A stretch of 64,000 nucleotides of DNA from Bradyrhizobium arachidis (GTDB taxonomy: Bacteria; Pseudomonadota; Alphaproteobacteria; Rhizobiales; Xanthobacteraceae). Position numbers and translations under genes: made by a program. Positions 37,880-46,780 of the stretch are shown here, piece after piece (position 1 is the stretch's first letter; each line of letters begins with the position of its first letter). The notes beneath the pieces were generated by a model. It made no database searches and had not been told where the DNA came from. It saw only the letters and a program-made list of their open reading frames with translations. Location: positions 8,742,001 to 8,806,000 of the forward strand of contig NZ_CP030050.1 of assembly GCF_015291705.1 (NCBI RefSeq), in the 5' to 3' direction.

Positions 37880-39097
37880 TTAGGCAACCAATCCCTTCAT
37901 CGGCCTTGCGCTTGCGCTATCCGGAAACACCGTTTCCGCCAGCACGCGATCGGACAGACCGAACTGCCCCTGCAGCACGCCCTTGATCACCGAGCGCAGA
38001 TCTGTGGTCGGCTTGAGGTCGCGGCCCTCGTAGAGATTGGCGAGCTTGAGGCCGGGCCAGTCGGAAATGACGCGGCCGCCTTTCACGGCGCCGCCGGCGA
38101 GCAGCGCGATGGTGCCGGTGCCGTGATCGGTGCCGTCGGTGCCGTTGATGCGCGCGGTGCGGCCGAACTCGGTGGCGACGACGACGACGGTATCGCGCCA
38201 GCGATCAGCGAGGCCGCTTTCGAATTCGGCGAGCGCACCGTCGAGCCCGCCAAGCAGGAAGGCGAGACGCCCGACCGGGCCGCCTTCATTGGCATGCGTG
38301 TCCCAACCGTCGAAGGCGAGCGCGGCGATGCGCGGGCCGTCGTCGGCCGCCATCAGTTTTGCCGCGCCGCGCGCGACCTGGCGCATCTGCACGACCTGGT
38401 TGCCGGGCTTGCGCTTCATGTCGTCGCCATTCGCTGCCTTCTCGAGCTGGAGGCCTTGCGACAATGCCGCAGCCAGCGCGGGATCGCGGTGGCGGTAGAG
38501 ATCGGCGAGGCGCATCGCGGTGTCGTCATCGGCCTGCGGCAGCGCGACCGGCGCCCAGCCGACGGTCGGCGCGTTGCCGCGCAGCACCAGCGGCGTGGTG
38601 GGGCCGACCGCAAGCCCGCTCGATACGCGCTCGCCGCGCGGCAGCGCTTCCAGCGCGCGGTTGAGCCAGCCGGACTGCACGCGGCCCGGGCCGGCATAGC
38701 CGCTTTCGAGCACGTCCTGCCCGTCGAAATGCGAGCGGTCGCGATAGGGCGTTGCGACCGCGTGGATCACTGCGGCATGCCTGTCGCGATACATGCGCGC
38801 GAATTCCGGCATCGACGGATGCAGCGCGAAGAAAGGATCGAGCATGATCGCGGGATGCGCGCCGTCGGCCGCGAGCGCGATCGAACCGTGCAGGCCGGCA
38901 TAGTCGGGATCGCCCACCGGTGCGACGGTCGAGAGCCCGTCGAGCGCGCCGCGCAGGATCACGACAATCAACCTGGGATCGCGCCCGTCGGCCGCGCGCG
39001 CGAATTTCGGCAAATAGGCCCAGGCCGCGAACGATGCGCCGCCGAGCAGGAGGCCGCGGCGCGAGGTGAGGAGCCTGTTCTCGACGCAGTCGATCAT
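37880..39097 (-). CDS. DUF1501 family Tat-exported protein
   Basis: 405 residues from the third of three consecutive ATGs (39097), which has the right distance to AGAGGAG. The N-terminus has a Tat signal, LTSRRGLLLGGASFAAW. The body belongs to the alkaline-phosphatase-like DUF1501 family: LIVVILRGALDGLSTVAP, SHFDGQDVLESG, DGWDTHAN, VVVVATEFGRTARINGT and DHGTGTIALLAGG. Metal-type ligands (Asp, His) are visible, but no activity is established. The start overlaps the stop of the DUF1800 gene, so the two are translationally coupled, as in many bacteria. Confidence 0.9.
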   Translation of the reverse strand: MIDCVENRLLTSRRGLLLGGASFAAWAYLPKFARAADGRDPRLIVVILRGALDGLSTVAPVGDPDYAGLHGSIALAADGAHPAIMLDPFFALHPSMPEFARMYRDRHAAVIHAVATPYRDRSHFDGQDVLESGYAGPGRVQSGWLNRALEALPRGERVSSGLAVGPTTPLVLRGNAPTVGWAPVALPQADDDTAMRLADLYRHRDPALAAALSQGLQLEKAANGDDMKRKPGNQVVQMRQVARGAAKLMAADDGPRIAALAFDGWDTHANEGGPVGRLAFLLGGLDGALAEFESGLADRWRDTVVVVATEFGRTARINGTDGTDHGTGTIALLAGGAVKGGRVISDWPGLKLANLYEGRDLKPTTDLRSVIKGVLQGQFGLSDRVLAETVFPDSASARPMKGLVA

Positions 39098-39099
39098 CA

Positions 39100-40656
39100 T
39101 CATCTCCTCTGCATTTCCGGCGACATCAGCAAGAGTGCCAGCGCCTGCTGGCGCGACTCCGCGCGCTCGATGGTCTTGCGCGTCTCGACGGACGCCGCAT
39201 CCGCCGCGGCAAATTCGAGCAGGTCGAGCGGATCGATGTTGTTGCCGAGCCGCGCGCCCATTTGCGCGGCGATGTCGAGCCGGAGCTTGATGCCTTCCGG
39301 CGCAGCCCATGCGGCGCTGGTGTCAGGGAAACCGTTGGGGCCGGCCGGCGACCACAGCGGCTGTCCCAGCAGATTGAGATTGTTGAGGTAGGCGCCGGGA
39401 TCCTCCGGCACGCGCGCGAGCAGCCGGCCGCTTGCGATGAGGAAATCGTAAGGGCTGCGCATCTTGGTCAGCGGCGCTTTCCAGGCTTCGTCGGAATCGA
39501 CCAGCGCGGTCGCAAGCGCCTTGAGGTCGCCATCGGTCCTGACGAAGACGTCGCGCAGCCGCGCCACCAGCGCCGGCGGCGGATCATCGGCGACGAAGTG
39601 GCGGACGAACTTTGTCACGATGAAATTCGCGGTCGAGGGATGGCGCGCGATGTCGGCGAGCGCGGCCTCGCCTTGCGCGAGGCCCGCCGGCTCGTAGGTC
39701 TTGCCGAGCAGCACCTGCGGGCCGGGCTGATGCGCATTGGTGTTGAACACGAAGGAGCCTGGTGTGCCGAGCTGCCCCTGCCGCCCGGCAAAGGTCCACC
39801 CCGTGATGATGCGCGCGAGCGAGGTGACGTCCTCCTGCGTATAGCCGCCGCCGACGCCGAGCGTATGCAGCTCCATGATCTCGCGCGCGAGATTTTCATT
39901 CAGCCCGCGCTTGCGGTTTTGCCCCGCGCGCGAATCCGGGCCGAGCGATTGCTGGTTGTCGAGGAAGAACAGCATCGCCGGATGCTGCTCGACGGCTTTC
40001 AACATGTCGGCGAAGCGCCCGAGCACGTGCGGGCGGATCGCCTCGCGCTCGAACGCGCCGGCCCAGATCCGCGCCAGCTCGCCCTTGCTGGCGGAGATGC
40101 AGAAATGATTGGACCAGAACACGACGAGCCGCTCGGTGAAACCGCACTCGACCAGCGTCGCGCGCTGCAACCGCGCCAGCGCCTCGGCGCGAAAGGTCTT
40201 TTGGATGACGTTGAGCGGCTGCGGTGCAGGCTTTGCGGCCGGCGGCGCGGCAGCGCCCGGCTGCATCATCTCGGGCTTCGCCGCAGTGTCGGCCGGCTTC
40301 GCCTCCGTCATCTGGCCGGCAATCTCGGTTGCGACCGCATTCAGCGAGAGGTTTCTGCGGAGGCCCGGCTTCTGGTCGGCCGGCGCCGGCTGTGGCGCTT
40401 CAGCGGGCGCGGCGGCCTTCGCCGCCTCACGCGCCTGCTTGACCTGGTCCTGATAGGCAAACACCGCCTGCCCGAGCTGCGGCGTCGATTGCAGGCCCGG
40501 CGCTTCCAGCAGCACGCCGTTGGGGCGCGCCAGTTCCGCCTTCACGAAGCCTCTGGGATCGGAGGCCGCATTGATGAGATCGCCGGATGCGCCGCCGCGG
40601 GCGCCGAAACCGAAGCGGTTGAGCGCGACGAGGGCGGCTTGCGAATCGCGGGCCAT
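39100..40656 (-). CDS. DUF1800 family protein
   Basis: 518 residues. The N-terminus AALVALNRFGFGARGG and the segments NHFCISASKGELARIWAG, FEREAIRPHVLGRFADML, LNENLAREIMELHTLGVGGG and ITGWTFAGRQG are signatures of DUF1800. A low-complexity Ala/Pro-rich insert (about 90-175) follows the first domain. There is no obvious signal peptide. DUF1800 and DUF1501 genes are usually paired; the pair's role (often guessed to be outer-membrane or exopolymer-related) is unknown. Confidence 0.9.
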   Translation of the reverse strand: MARDSQAALVALNRFGFGARGGASGDLINAASDPRGFVKAELARPNGVLLEAPGLQSTPQLGQAVFAYQDQVKQAREAAKAAAPAEAPQPAPADQKPGLRRNLSLNAVATEIAGQMTEAKPADTAAKPEMMQPGAAAPPAAKPAPQPLNVIQKTFRAEALARLQRATLVECGFTERLVVFWSNHFCISASKGELARIWAGAFEREAIRPHVLGRFADMLKAVEQHPAMLFFLDNQQSLGPDSRAGQNRKRGLNENLAREIMELHTLGVGGGYTQEDVTSLARIITGWTFAGRQGQLGTPGSFVFNTNAHQPGPQVLLGKTYEPAGLAQGEAALADIARHPSTANFIVTKFVRHFVADDPPPALVARLRDVFVRTDGDLKALATALVDSDEAWKAPLTKMRSPYDFLIASGRLLARVPEDPGAYLNNLNLLGQPLWSPAGPNGFPDTSAAWAAPEGIKLRLDIAAQMGARLGNNIDPLDLLEFAAADAASVETRKTIERAESRQQALALLLMSPEMQRR

Positions 40657-40770
40657 CGATTTGTCCTTCGCGCCTTGCCAACCGCTTTCCTGAAACGTGC
40701 GCGGCGCCTAATATACCGCAGCGGCAGATGAACCCGACATGAAAATGACGCCGAAGCTTTTGCGTAAATC

Positions 40771-40974
40771 ATGACAATCCCGAAAGAATCCCCGGCGCCG
40801 GAACCGCGCCGCCTCACCTGCTCCCGCTGCGGCACCGAGTTCGGCTGCGACCTCTCGGGCAATTGCTGGTGCGCGGAGGAGACCGCAAAGCTGCCGATGC
40901 CGGTCGAGGGCGAGGATTGTCTGTGCCGGGAGTGTTTGCGGAAGGCGGCGGGCGCGGCGAGCGCTGCTCGTTAA
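40771..40974 (+). CDS. cysteine-rich CWC family protein
   Basis: 67 residues with CSRCGTEFGCDLSGNCWC and DCLCRECL, giving eight Cys in the arrangement of the cysteine-rich CWC family, probably a zinc-binding fold. ATG at 40771. Function unknown. It diverges from the DUF1800 gene with 114 bases between. Confidence 0.82.
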   Translation: MTIPKESPAPEPRRLTCSRCGTEFGCDLSGNCWCAEETAKLPMPVEGEDCLCRECLRKAAGAASAAR

Positions 40975-41000
40975 GTGCGAGAAGGCCACCACACCCTAGC

Positions 41001-41152
41001 TGTCGTCCCTGCCCAGTGCGCAATTGCGCACGTGACGCAGGGACCCATAACCACAGGGAGAAGTTTGGCGAAAGACCGTCGCTCGGTACTCATACCAAGC
41101 ACGCTCGATAGATCACGCGGTATGGGTCCCTGCGTTCGCAGGGACGACAGTG
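41001..41152. repeat. GTCCCTGCG-type inverted repeat
   Basis: GTCGTCCCTGCCCAGTGCGC, GCGCAATTGCGCACGTGACG and CAGGGACCCATA on the left face TATGGGTCCCTGCG and CGCAGGGACGACAG on the right. The 150-base unit lies between a plus-strand gene and the converging GST. Confidence 0.8.
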
Positions 41153-41165
41153 GAGAGAGTGTGCC

Positions 41166-41864
41166 CTACACCGCGTGCCCCGGCGACTTGCGCGCCATGC
41201 CGTCGAACGCATCGAGCAGCTTCTCGCGCCAGGCGTAGACCGGATCATCCGCTTCGAGCAGCTTGAACGGGCTCGTCACCCGCGCCCATTGGAAGCCGCC
41301 GAACACGATGTAGTCGGCATAGTTCGGCGCGCTGCCGCCGATAAAGGGCTGCTTCTTCAGGGTCTGCCGCATCACCTCCAGCGACTTGCGGAACGCGACC
41401 ACGCCGGTATCGCGGTTCGCCATCACCTGTTCCAGGCTCTTGCCGCCAAAACGCGCCTCGCGCGACTGGCGGAAATAGGCGGCGTCGACGTCGGCGAGAT
41501 TGTGCGGGATGTCGGCGACGATCAGCGGAAAGATGCCGCCGACGATGGCGATGTCGCCCCAGGCATTGAGCATGCGCGCCATGGCGCGGCCGCCCTCACC
41601 GCCGAACAGCGATGGGCGATCCGGAAAATTGTCCTCGAGATAATTCGCGATCGCCCAGGAATCGATTACCGGCTTGTCGTGATGCAAGAGCACCGGAACC
41701 TTTTCCGAGCCGTGCGGCGCGATCGCGCTCTTCTCGGTGAAGCGCCAGGGCAGCGATTCCGCCGCAAGGCCCTTATGCGCTAGCGCCATCCGCGTGCGCC
41801 AGCAATACGGGCTGAAGGGGCGCGCCGCGTCGGTGCCGACGAGTTCGAACAGTTTGAGTGACAT
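41166..41864 (-). CDS. glutathione S-transferase family protein
   Basis: 232 residues from ATG at 41864 (GGAA eight bases upstream); an ATG four codons earlier is possible. KLFELVGTDAARPFSPYCWR has the SPYCWR segment common in a GST group with a Cys or Ser at the active site; KVPVLLHHDKPVIDSWAIANYL is the glutathione-binding part; the C-terminal domain has SAPNYADYIVFGGFQWAR. Probably cytoplasmic. Substrate unknown. Third GST in the window. Confidence 0.88.
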   Translation of the reverse strand: MSLKLFELVGTDAARPFSPYCWRTRMALAHKGLAAESLPWRFTEKSAIAPHGSEKVPVLLHHDKPVIDSWAIANYLEDNFPDRPSLFGGEGGRAMARMLNAWGDIAIVGGIFPLIVADIPHNLADVDAAYFRQSREARFGGKSLEQVMANRDTGVVAFRKSLEVMRQTLKKQPFIGGSAPNYADYIVFGGFQWARVTSPFKLLEADDPVYAWREKLLDAFDGMARKSPGHAV

Positions 41865-42057
41865 GATCAATTCCATTGCTGCAACTGCCGAGCACAGTAG
41901 CCTTCACGGCAGGGAGCGCAAGAAAGCCGTCCCGTCGCCGGTGCCGGGGTGTGACCCGACGGCCTCGCTGGCCCTCGCGCCGGACCGGCTGCTGCGTGTT
42001 GAGCCGGTCCCGGATTGGACTTAAGCTCGGGCATTTCAAACAGCGGGAGGCATTGCA

Positions 42058-43173
42058 ATGACCAGAACCATTCCACGGCGCGATTTCCTGCTCGGCTCGG
42101 CGGCACTCGCGGGAGCAGCGGCCGCAAATGCCTTCACCTGTGTCGAGATCGCGAACGCTGCGCCGATGGCTGTTCCGACCGTCGACAAGCTTTCGGTCCG
42201 CGTTCTCGTGGATTCGAGCTTCGACCTGTTCTTCCGCCCCAAGCAGATCAACGGCGTCTCGATCGCACCGGCCGCGCGCGGTGGCGATTTCCGCAAATCG
42301 CTGCACAATGAATGGGGCCTGTCGCTCTGGCTGGAATCCGAAGGCGGCGGCAACCAGCGCACGCTGATGCTGGACTACGGCTACACGCCCGAGGTGCTGC
42401 TCAACAACATGGCGCTGATCGGCGTCGATCCGGCCAAGCTCAACGCGCTGATCGTCAGCCACGGCCATTACGATCATTTCGGCGGCCTGAACGGCTTCCT
42501 CGACAAGTTCCGCGACAAGCTGCCCGCCGACCTCAAGCTCTATGCGGGCGGCGAGGATAATTTCTGCCACCGCGTCAACCCGACGCCGACGCAGGGGCAG
42601 TTCGCCGATTTCGGCACGCTCGACCGCCGCCAGCTCGCGGCGCAGAAGGTGACGACCGTGCTGTGCGAAACGCCGACCGTGATCGCGGACCATGCCTTCA
42701 CCACCGGCAAGATCACCCGCCGCAGCAGCGAGCGCGTGCTGCCGAACACCCTGGTCGAGTTCGGCATCAAGGACGGGCTGGGCTGCAATGTCGGCCACTA
42801 TTTGCCCGCGGAGATGGAGGGCAAGATCGTGCCGGACGAGCACATCCACGAGCACGCCACCTGCTTCAACGTGCGGGATCTCGGCCTCGTCGTGATCTCG
42901 TCCTGCGGCCATGTCGGCATCGTCAACTCGGTGAAGCAGGCGCAGGAGGTGTCGGGCATTCAGAAGGTGCACGCCATCGTCGGCGGCTTCCATCTCGGCC
43001 CGGCGCCCAAGGACTACCTCACGCAGGTCGTGAGCGAGATCAAGGCGCTCAATCCTGACGTCGTGGTGCCCATGCATTGCAGTGGCCTCAACTTCGCACA
43101 GGAAGCCAATGCCCAGATGGAGGGCAAGGTGGTGGTGACGACGACGGGCAGCCGCCTCACCTTCGGGCTGTGA
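42058..43173 (+). CDS. Tat-exported metallo-beta-lactamase-fold hydrolase
   Basis: 371 residues with GGGAGG before the ATG. The Tat signal is TIPRRDFLLGSAALAGAAAA. The zinc motif SHGHYDHFGG fits the HxHxDH pattern; further His residues are in GFHLGPAP and PMHCSG. It belongs to the MBL group that includes methanopterin-pathway-like (4-hydroxybenzenesulfonate/7,8-dihydropterin) enzymes, judging from the long central insert. The stop codon overlaps the ATG of the SCO-like gene (TGATG), so the two are coupled. Confidence 0.85.
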   Translation: MTRTIPRRDFLLGSAALAGAAAANAFTCVEIANAAPMAVPTVDKLSVRVLVDSSFDLFFRPKQINGVSIAPAARGGDFRKSLHNEWGLSLWLESEGGGNQRTLMLDYGYTPEVLLNNMALIGVDPAKLNALIVSHGHYDHFGGLNGFLDKFRDKLPADLKLYAGGEDNFCHRVNPTPTQGQFADFGTLDRRQLAAQKVTTVLCETPTVIADHAFTTGKITRRSSERVLPNTLVEFGIKDGLGCNVGHYLPAEMEGKIVPDEHIHEHATCFNVRDLGLVVISSCGHVGIVNSVKQAQEVSGIQKVHAIVGGFHLGPAPKDYLTQVVSEIKALNPDVVVPMHCSGLNFAQEANAQMEGKVVVTTTGSRLTFGL

Positions 43174-43772
43174 TGCGAGGCGCCTGGCTTTGCGCGATGC
43201 TGGCGCTCGCCTGCGCGGGCGTGGCGCAGGCGCGCTCGGCTGCGGAGACCATGGACATCCTGATGTGGAATCGGGAGCCGGTCGGCGGCCCGTTCGAGCT
43301 GATCGACCAGACCGGCAAGCCGCGCAGCGACCGCGACTTTCGCGGGCGGCTGATGCTGGTCTATTTCGGCTTCACCTACTGCCCCGATGTCTGCCCGACC
43401 GACCTGATGGCGATCGGACAGGCGCTCGAGCAGCTCGGCCCGGACGCCGACGCCGTACAGCCGGTCTTCATCACGCTCGATCCCGAACGCGACACGGCTG
43501 AGCATCTCGCCGAATACGTGCCGCTGTTTCATCCGCGGCTGCTCGGGCTGACCGGCAGCCTCGACGCCATCGAGGCGACGGCAGAGGCCTACAAGGTTTA
43601 TTTTGCCAAGATCCCGATCGGCAAGGACGCCGGCGAATACACGGTCGACCACACGTCCTTCATCTATCTCATGGATCGCGACGGAAAATATCTCGGCTTC
43701 TTTCCGCCGGGCACCTCGGCCGAGCGCATGGTCGAGATCATCCGGCCCCGACTGGCGGCGCCTTCGCGCTAG
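43173..43772 (+). CDS. SCO1/SenC family copper chaperone-like protein
   Basis: 199 residues with a signal peptide (LCAMLALACAGVAQA). Thioredoxin fold with copper ligands CPDVCP (Cys-x3-Cys) in YFGFTYCPDVCPTDLM and His in VDHTSFIYLM; TLDPERDTAEHLAEY is also typical. It would deliver copper to the Cu-A site of cytochrome oxidase or act as a thiol reductase. Start ATG 43173 overlaps the upstream stop. No cytochrome oxidase gene is near, so the partner may be the coupled metallo-enzyme. Confidence 0.92.
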   Translation: MRGAWLCAMLALACAGVAQARSAAETMDILMWNREPVGGPFELIDQTGKPRSDRDFRGRLMLVYFGFTYCPDVCPTDLMAIGQALEQLGPDADAVQPVFITLDPERDTAEHLAEYVPLFHPRLLGLTGSLDAIEATAEAYKVYFAKIPIGKDAGEYTVDHTSFIYLMDRDGKYLGFFPPGTSAERMVEIIRPRLAAPSR

Positions 43773-43804
43773 CACTCCGGCGGGAGCAAGTCGAAGCAAC
43801 GTGC

Positions 43805-44035
43805 TCACCGCCCGTTCGTGCGCAACAATTTCTCGCCGCCTTCGGTCACGGCGATGACGAGCCCAATGCCGGGCAGCGTCTCGCGGGCGACGTAGCCGCG
43901 CTCAGCGGCGTCCTCCCAGATGGTGAGGCGCGGGCACGAGGTCTTCCAGGTCGAAATCACCTCGGCATAGGCGCGCGGCTCGCGCGCGACCCATTCGACG
44001 AAATCCAGCACCAGCGGATCGGCGGTCTCGCTCAT
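43805..44035 (-). CDS. small hypothetical protein in operon with TSUP permease
   Basis: 76 residues from ATG at 44035 with GGGAGG at 6 bases. DPLVLDFVEWVAREPRAYAE and RLTIWEDAAERGYVARE read like a winged-helix-type small protein, ending VTEGGEKLLR, similar to C-terminal parts of MarR-like folds. No known function. It starts 13 bases after the permease stop on the same strand. Confidence 0.7.
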   Translation of the reverse strand: MSETADPLVLDFVEWVAREPRAYAEVISTWKTSCPRLTIWEDAAERGYVARETLPGIGLVIAVTEGGEKLLRTNGR

Positions 44036-44048
44036 TGCAAACCTCCCT

Positions 44049-44828
44049 TTACTGCAGGCCACCTTTGGCGAAGGCGGCCAGCACCGGCGCGCGAAGCTGG
44101 AGCCAGCCGCCATAGGCGATATAGTAGCAGGCGATGGTGGTGATCAGCTTGTTCGACCAGGCCACGAATTGCTGATCTGTCATGGCTTCGAGGATGCGCC
44201 GCGCCAGCGTGGTGCCGAGCATGGAGGCTGTGATCGCAACGCCCGCGAGCACGGGATCGAGGCTCGCGGCCTGATCGATCACGCCGCCGAAATAGATCAG
44301 TTTTGTGAAATGGCTGACGAGCTGGCACATCGCTTTCGTCGCGACCTTCTCGCGCCGGCCGAAATCGCCGCCGAGGAAGAAGGTGTCGAGCAGCGGGCCG
44401 GACACGCCGGTCATCAGCATCAGCCCCATGCAGATCGTGCCGTAGACCGTGCCCTGCCAGAGCCTATCGGGGTCCGGCTTGATGTTCGCCGGCAGCAGCC
44501 GCGCCATGAATGGCGTCGCGCCCAGCATCAGCAGCGCGACCGGCTTGTCCGGCACGTAGCGCGTGATCGACCAGGCCGCGAGCGCAATGGCAGCGCCGAC
44601 CATGTAGTTCGCGACCGGCCGCCAGCGGATATGCGCCCGCCACAGGAACGCGCGCCAGCCGTTCGAGGCCATCTGCGTGATCGCATGCAGCACCATCGCA
44701 GTCGGCAGCGGCATCAGGGCGAGCAGCACGCCGATCAGGATCAGCCCGCCCGCCATGCCGAACAGCCCCGACAGGAACGCGGTGGCGACCATCAGCAATC
44801 CAAGGGCAGCGATCATGAAGGGCGTCAC
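44049..44828 (-). CDS. TSUP (TauE/SafE) family membrane permease
   Basis: 259 residues from GTG at 44828, chosen since GGAG lies 6 bases upstream; a GTG at 44861 is possible. Eight or so membrane helices, with GLFGMAGGLILIGVLLALMP as the family motif and a second half starting VATKAMCQLVSHFTKLIYFG. These permeases move sulfite, sulfonates or organosulfur anions. Followed by a 76-residue gene; the LysR gene diverges from it across a repeat. Confidence 0.87.
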   Translation of the reverse strand: MTPFMIAALGLLMVATAFLSGLFGMAGGLILIGVLLALMPLPTAMVLHAITQMASNGWRAFLWRAHIRWRPVANYMVGAAIALAAWSITRYVPDKPVALLMLGATPFMARLLPANIKPDPDRLWQGTVYGTICMGLMLMTGVSGPLLDTFFLGGDFGRREKVATKAMCQLVSHFTKLIYFGGVIDQAASLDPVLAGVAITASMLGTTLARRILEAMTDQQFVAWSNKLITTIACYYIAYGGWLQLRAPVLAAFAKGGLQ

Positions 44829-44867
44829 GAGTATCTCCGGTGTGGCGAGTAAGGGACGCACGCTGTT

Positions 44868-45010
44868 TCACTCCCTCGCCCCGCTTGCGGGGAGAGGGTG
44901 GGGTGAGGGGGGTCTCTGCAGGGACGGAAGCAGTGAGACTCGCGGAGAGTCCCCCTCACCCGGAATTTGCTTGCGCAAATTCCGGCCTCTCCCCGCGCGC
45001 GGGGAGAGGC
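44868..45010. repeat. CTCTCCCCG-type repeat
   Basis: CTCGCCCCGCTTGCGGGGAG then GGGTGGGGTGAGGGGG on the left, and CCCCCTCACCCGG, AATTTGCTTGCGCAAATTCC, CTCTCCCCGCGCGCGGGGAG on the right. It sits between the divergent TSUP and LysR genes, where their promoters should be. Confidence 0.82.
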
Positions 45011-45133
45011 GAAGGGACCGCGCCCGCCTTCAACAAATCAGCCTGAATTACTCCCATTCTTGTGCCTCGCTTGCTCCCCCTCCGCAAACTGAGTTATCTT
45101 GGCCTGGCATCAGCTTTCCTGAGGGTCAGTCAT

Positions 45134-46048
45134 TTGCGGCGGCTGCTGTTTCTCAACGGCATCAAGGCATTCGAGGCGGCGGCGCGGACCGGCAGCTTTG
45201 CTGCGGCCGGGCTCGAACTCAGCGTGTCGGCGGCCGCGGTTAGCCGCATGGTGCATCTGCTCGAAGAGCGGCTCGGCGTCGCGCTGTTCGAGCGCAAGGC
45301 CAACAGGCTGGTGCTGACGCAGGCCGGCCGCGCCTATCAGAGCGGGCTGACGCCGATCTTCGATGCGCTGGCCAGCCTCACCGCGCAGGTGACGGCGCCC
45401 TCCGGCATGCGCGTACTCACCATCGGCGTCGGCCACACTTTCGCGATGCGCTGGCTGATCCCACGCCTGTCGGAGTTTCGCAGCGAGGAGCCGGACATCG
45501 AAGTGCGCTTCACCACCGGCGGCGCCTCGGTGCCGTTCGGCGAGGACTGGAGCTGCGGCATCAAGCTCGGCACCGGCGACTGGCCGGGGCTGGTCGCGGA
45601 GCCGCTGTTCGCCGGCGACCTCACGCCGGTCTGCGTGCCGCGCCTCGCCACCTCGTTGAAACGCCCGGCCGATCTCAAGGGCCCGACCCTGATCCGTGTC
45701 GAACATTCGCCGGAGGACTGGCCGATCTGGCTGAAGGCCGCGAACCTCACGCGCATCAATCCGCGCGGCCCCGAGTTCCAGTTCTATGGCCAGGCGCTGC
45801 AGGCCGCCGCCGACGGGCTCGGCATCGCCATGGGCATCCGGCCCTATATCGACGACGACATCGCCGCTGGCCGGCTGGTCGCGCCATTCGATCTCTCGGT
45901 GCCCAAGGGCATGCGCTGGTATCTCCTCTATCGCAGTTTTCAGACCGAGCAGCGCGACTTCGCCGCGTTCCGCCGCTGGATCATGCGCGCCGCGTCGGAA
46001 CCCGCCGCCCGCCCGCGGCGGCTGGGCCGGGCGGCCGCACGCGGCTAG
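45134..46048 (+). CDS. LysR family regulator, GcvA type
   Basis: 304 residues if started at the TTG at 45134 (GAGGG 8 bases upstream), which gives the usual beginning LRRLLFLNGIKAFEAAARTG; a GTG at 45062 would add 24 residues. The N-terminal winged HTH has SFAAAGLELSVSAAAVSRMV and LEERLGVALFERKANRLVLT. The effector domain has the GcvA-like LTIGVGHTFAMRWLIPRLSE. It diverges from the TSUP permease and could regulate it, as LysR genes often control the divergent neighbour. The C-terminus is Arg/Ala-rich. Confidence 0.9.
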   Translation: MRRLLFLNGIKAFEAAARTGSFAAAGLELSVSAAAVSRMVHLLEERLGVALFERKANRLVLTQAGRAYQSGLTPIFDALASLTAQVTAPSGMRVLTIGVGHTFAMRWLIPRLSEFRSEEPDIEVRFTTGGASVPFGEDWSCGIKLGTGDWPGLVAEPLFAGDLTPVCVPRLATSLKRPADLKGPTLIRVEHSPEDWPIWLKAANLTRINPRGPEFQFYGQALQAAADGLGIAMGIRPYIDDDIAAGRLVAPFDLSVPKGMRWYLLYRSFQTEQRDFAAFRRWIMRAASEPAARPRRLGRAAARG

Positions 46049-46185
46049 TTCCGTTCCACTCGCTCAAACGCTCTAGCCCTCACCCGTTCGGGTGAAAAAG
46101 CTGGACTGCATGTGAACGGCTTCACATACCGAAATCCTCAAACGTGGTCCTCTAACCCTCCGACACGAGCATTTGGGGACTACCT

Positions 46186-46410
46186 ATGACGACCATCTAC
46201 GACGGCTTTGACATTGAATCCTTCGAGGCCGGCAAAGGCCTCTGGCACGCCCGTATCCGGCGCGCCGATTTCAGCCCGCTTGCCATCGACGGCGTGCTGT
46301 TTCCGGCCATGGAAGTCGGCTTCGCCTGGCCCGACCGCGACGCCGCGATCGCCGACGCCAAGCACCACATCGATCGCTTCCGCCGGCGCGCCGACAGCGA
46401 CGACGAATAA
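46186..46410 (+). CDS. small hypothetical protein
   Basis: 74 residues: YDGFDIESFEAGKGLWHARI, then FSPLAIDGVLFPAMEVGFAW, ending in an acidic tail. It looks like a compact alpha/beta domain of the kind found in small Rhizobiales hypotheticals. ATG at 46186. Function unknown. A zinc-ribbon gene follows 49 bases on. Confidence 0.72.
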   Translation: MTTIYDGFDIESFEAGKGLWHARIRRADFSPLAIDGVLFPAMEVGFAWPDRDAAIADAKHHIDRFRRRADSDDE

Positions 46411-46459
46411 GCGGATTTCCGAGGGAACAGCTGCAGCGAGGTAAGACAGGGAACCGGTC

Positions 46460-46687
46460 ATGTCAGTGATGGAATTCGAAGACACACCGCGGCCTCGGAT
46501 CTACGCCCGCAGCGTGCTGTCGAAATGCCCGGAATGCGACGGCGATCTCACGGTGCTCCGTGTGATCGCCGGCCGCGCCGGATGCGAGTACTGGGCCATG
46601 CGCTGCACCGATTGCGGCGGCATCCATCTCGACATCCTGAAGCCGCATCAGGCCGGCGACGACAAGGGCCCGCGGCCGGCCGCGTGA
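46460..46687 (+). CDS. small zinc-ribbon protein
   Basis: 75 residues with CPECDGDLTVLRVIAGRAGC and MRCTDCGGIHLDIL, that is two CxxC pairs about 35 residues apart, typical of a zinc ribbon. The tail KPHQAGDDKGPRPAA is disordered. It could bind nucleic acid or a protein partner; unknown. It precedes uvrB by 93 bases but a shared transcript is not certain. Confidence 0.75.
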   Translation: MSVMEFEDTPRPRIYARSVLSKCPECDGDLTVLRVIAGRAGCEYWAMRCTDCGGIHLDILKPHQAGDDKGPRPAA

Positions 46688-46780
46688 CATCGCGGCCTGC
46701 TGCCAACCTGCTGTCAGCAGCCTGAACGGAGCCGGGCATTCGCCCTTTCCTGAGAGCCGGACTCGTCCCATATTCGCCTC

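Noticed and set aside
39262..40731. 489-residue plus-strand reading over DUF1800
   Set aside because: Antisense shadow with no domain.
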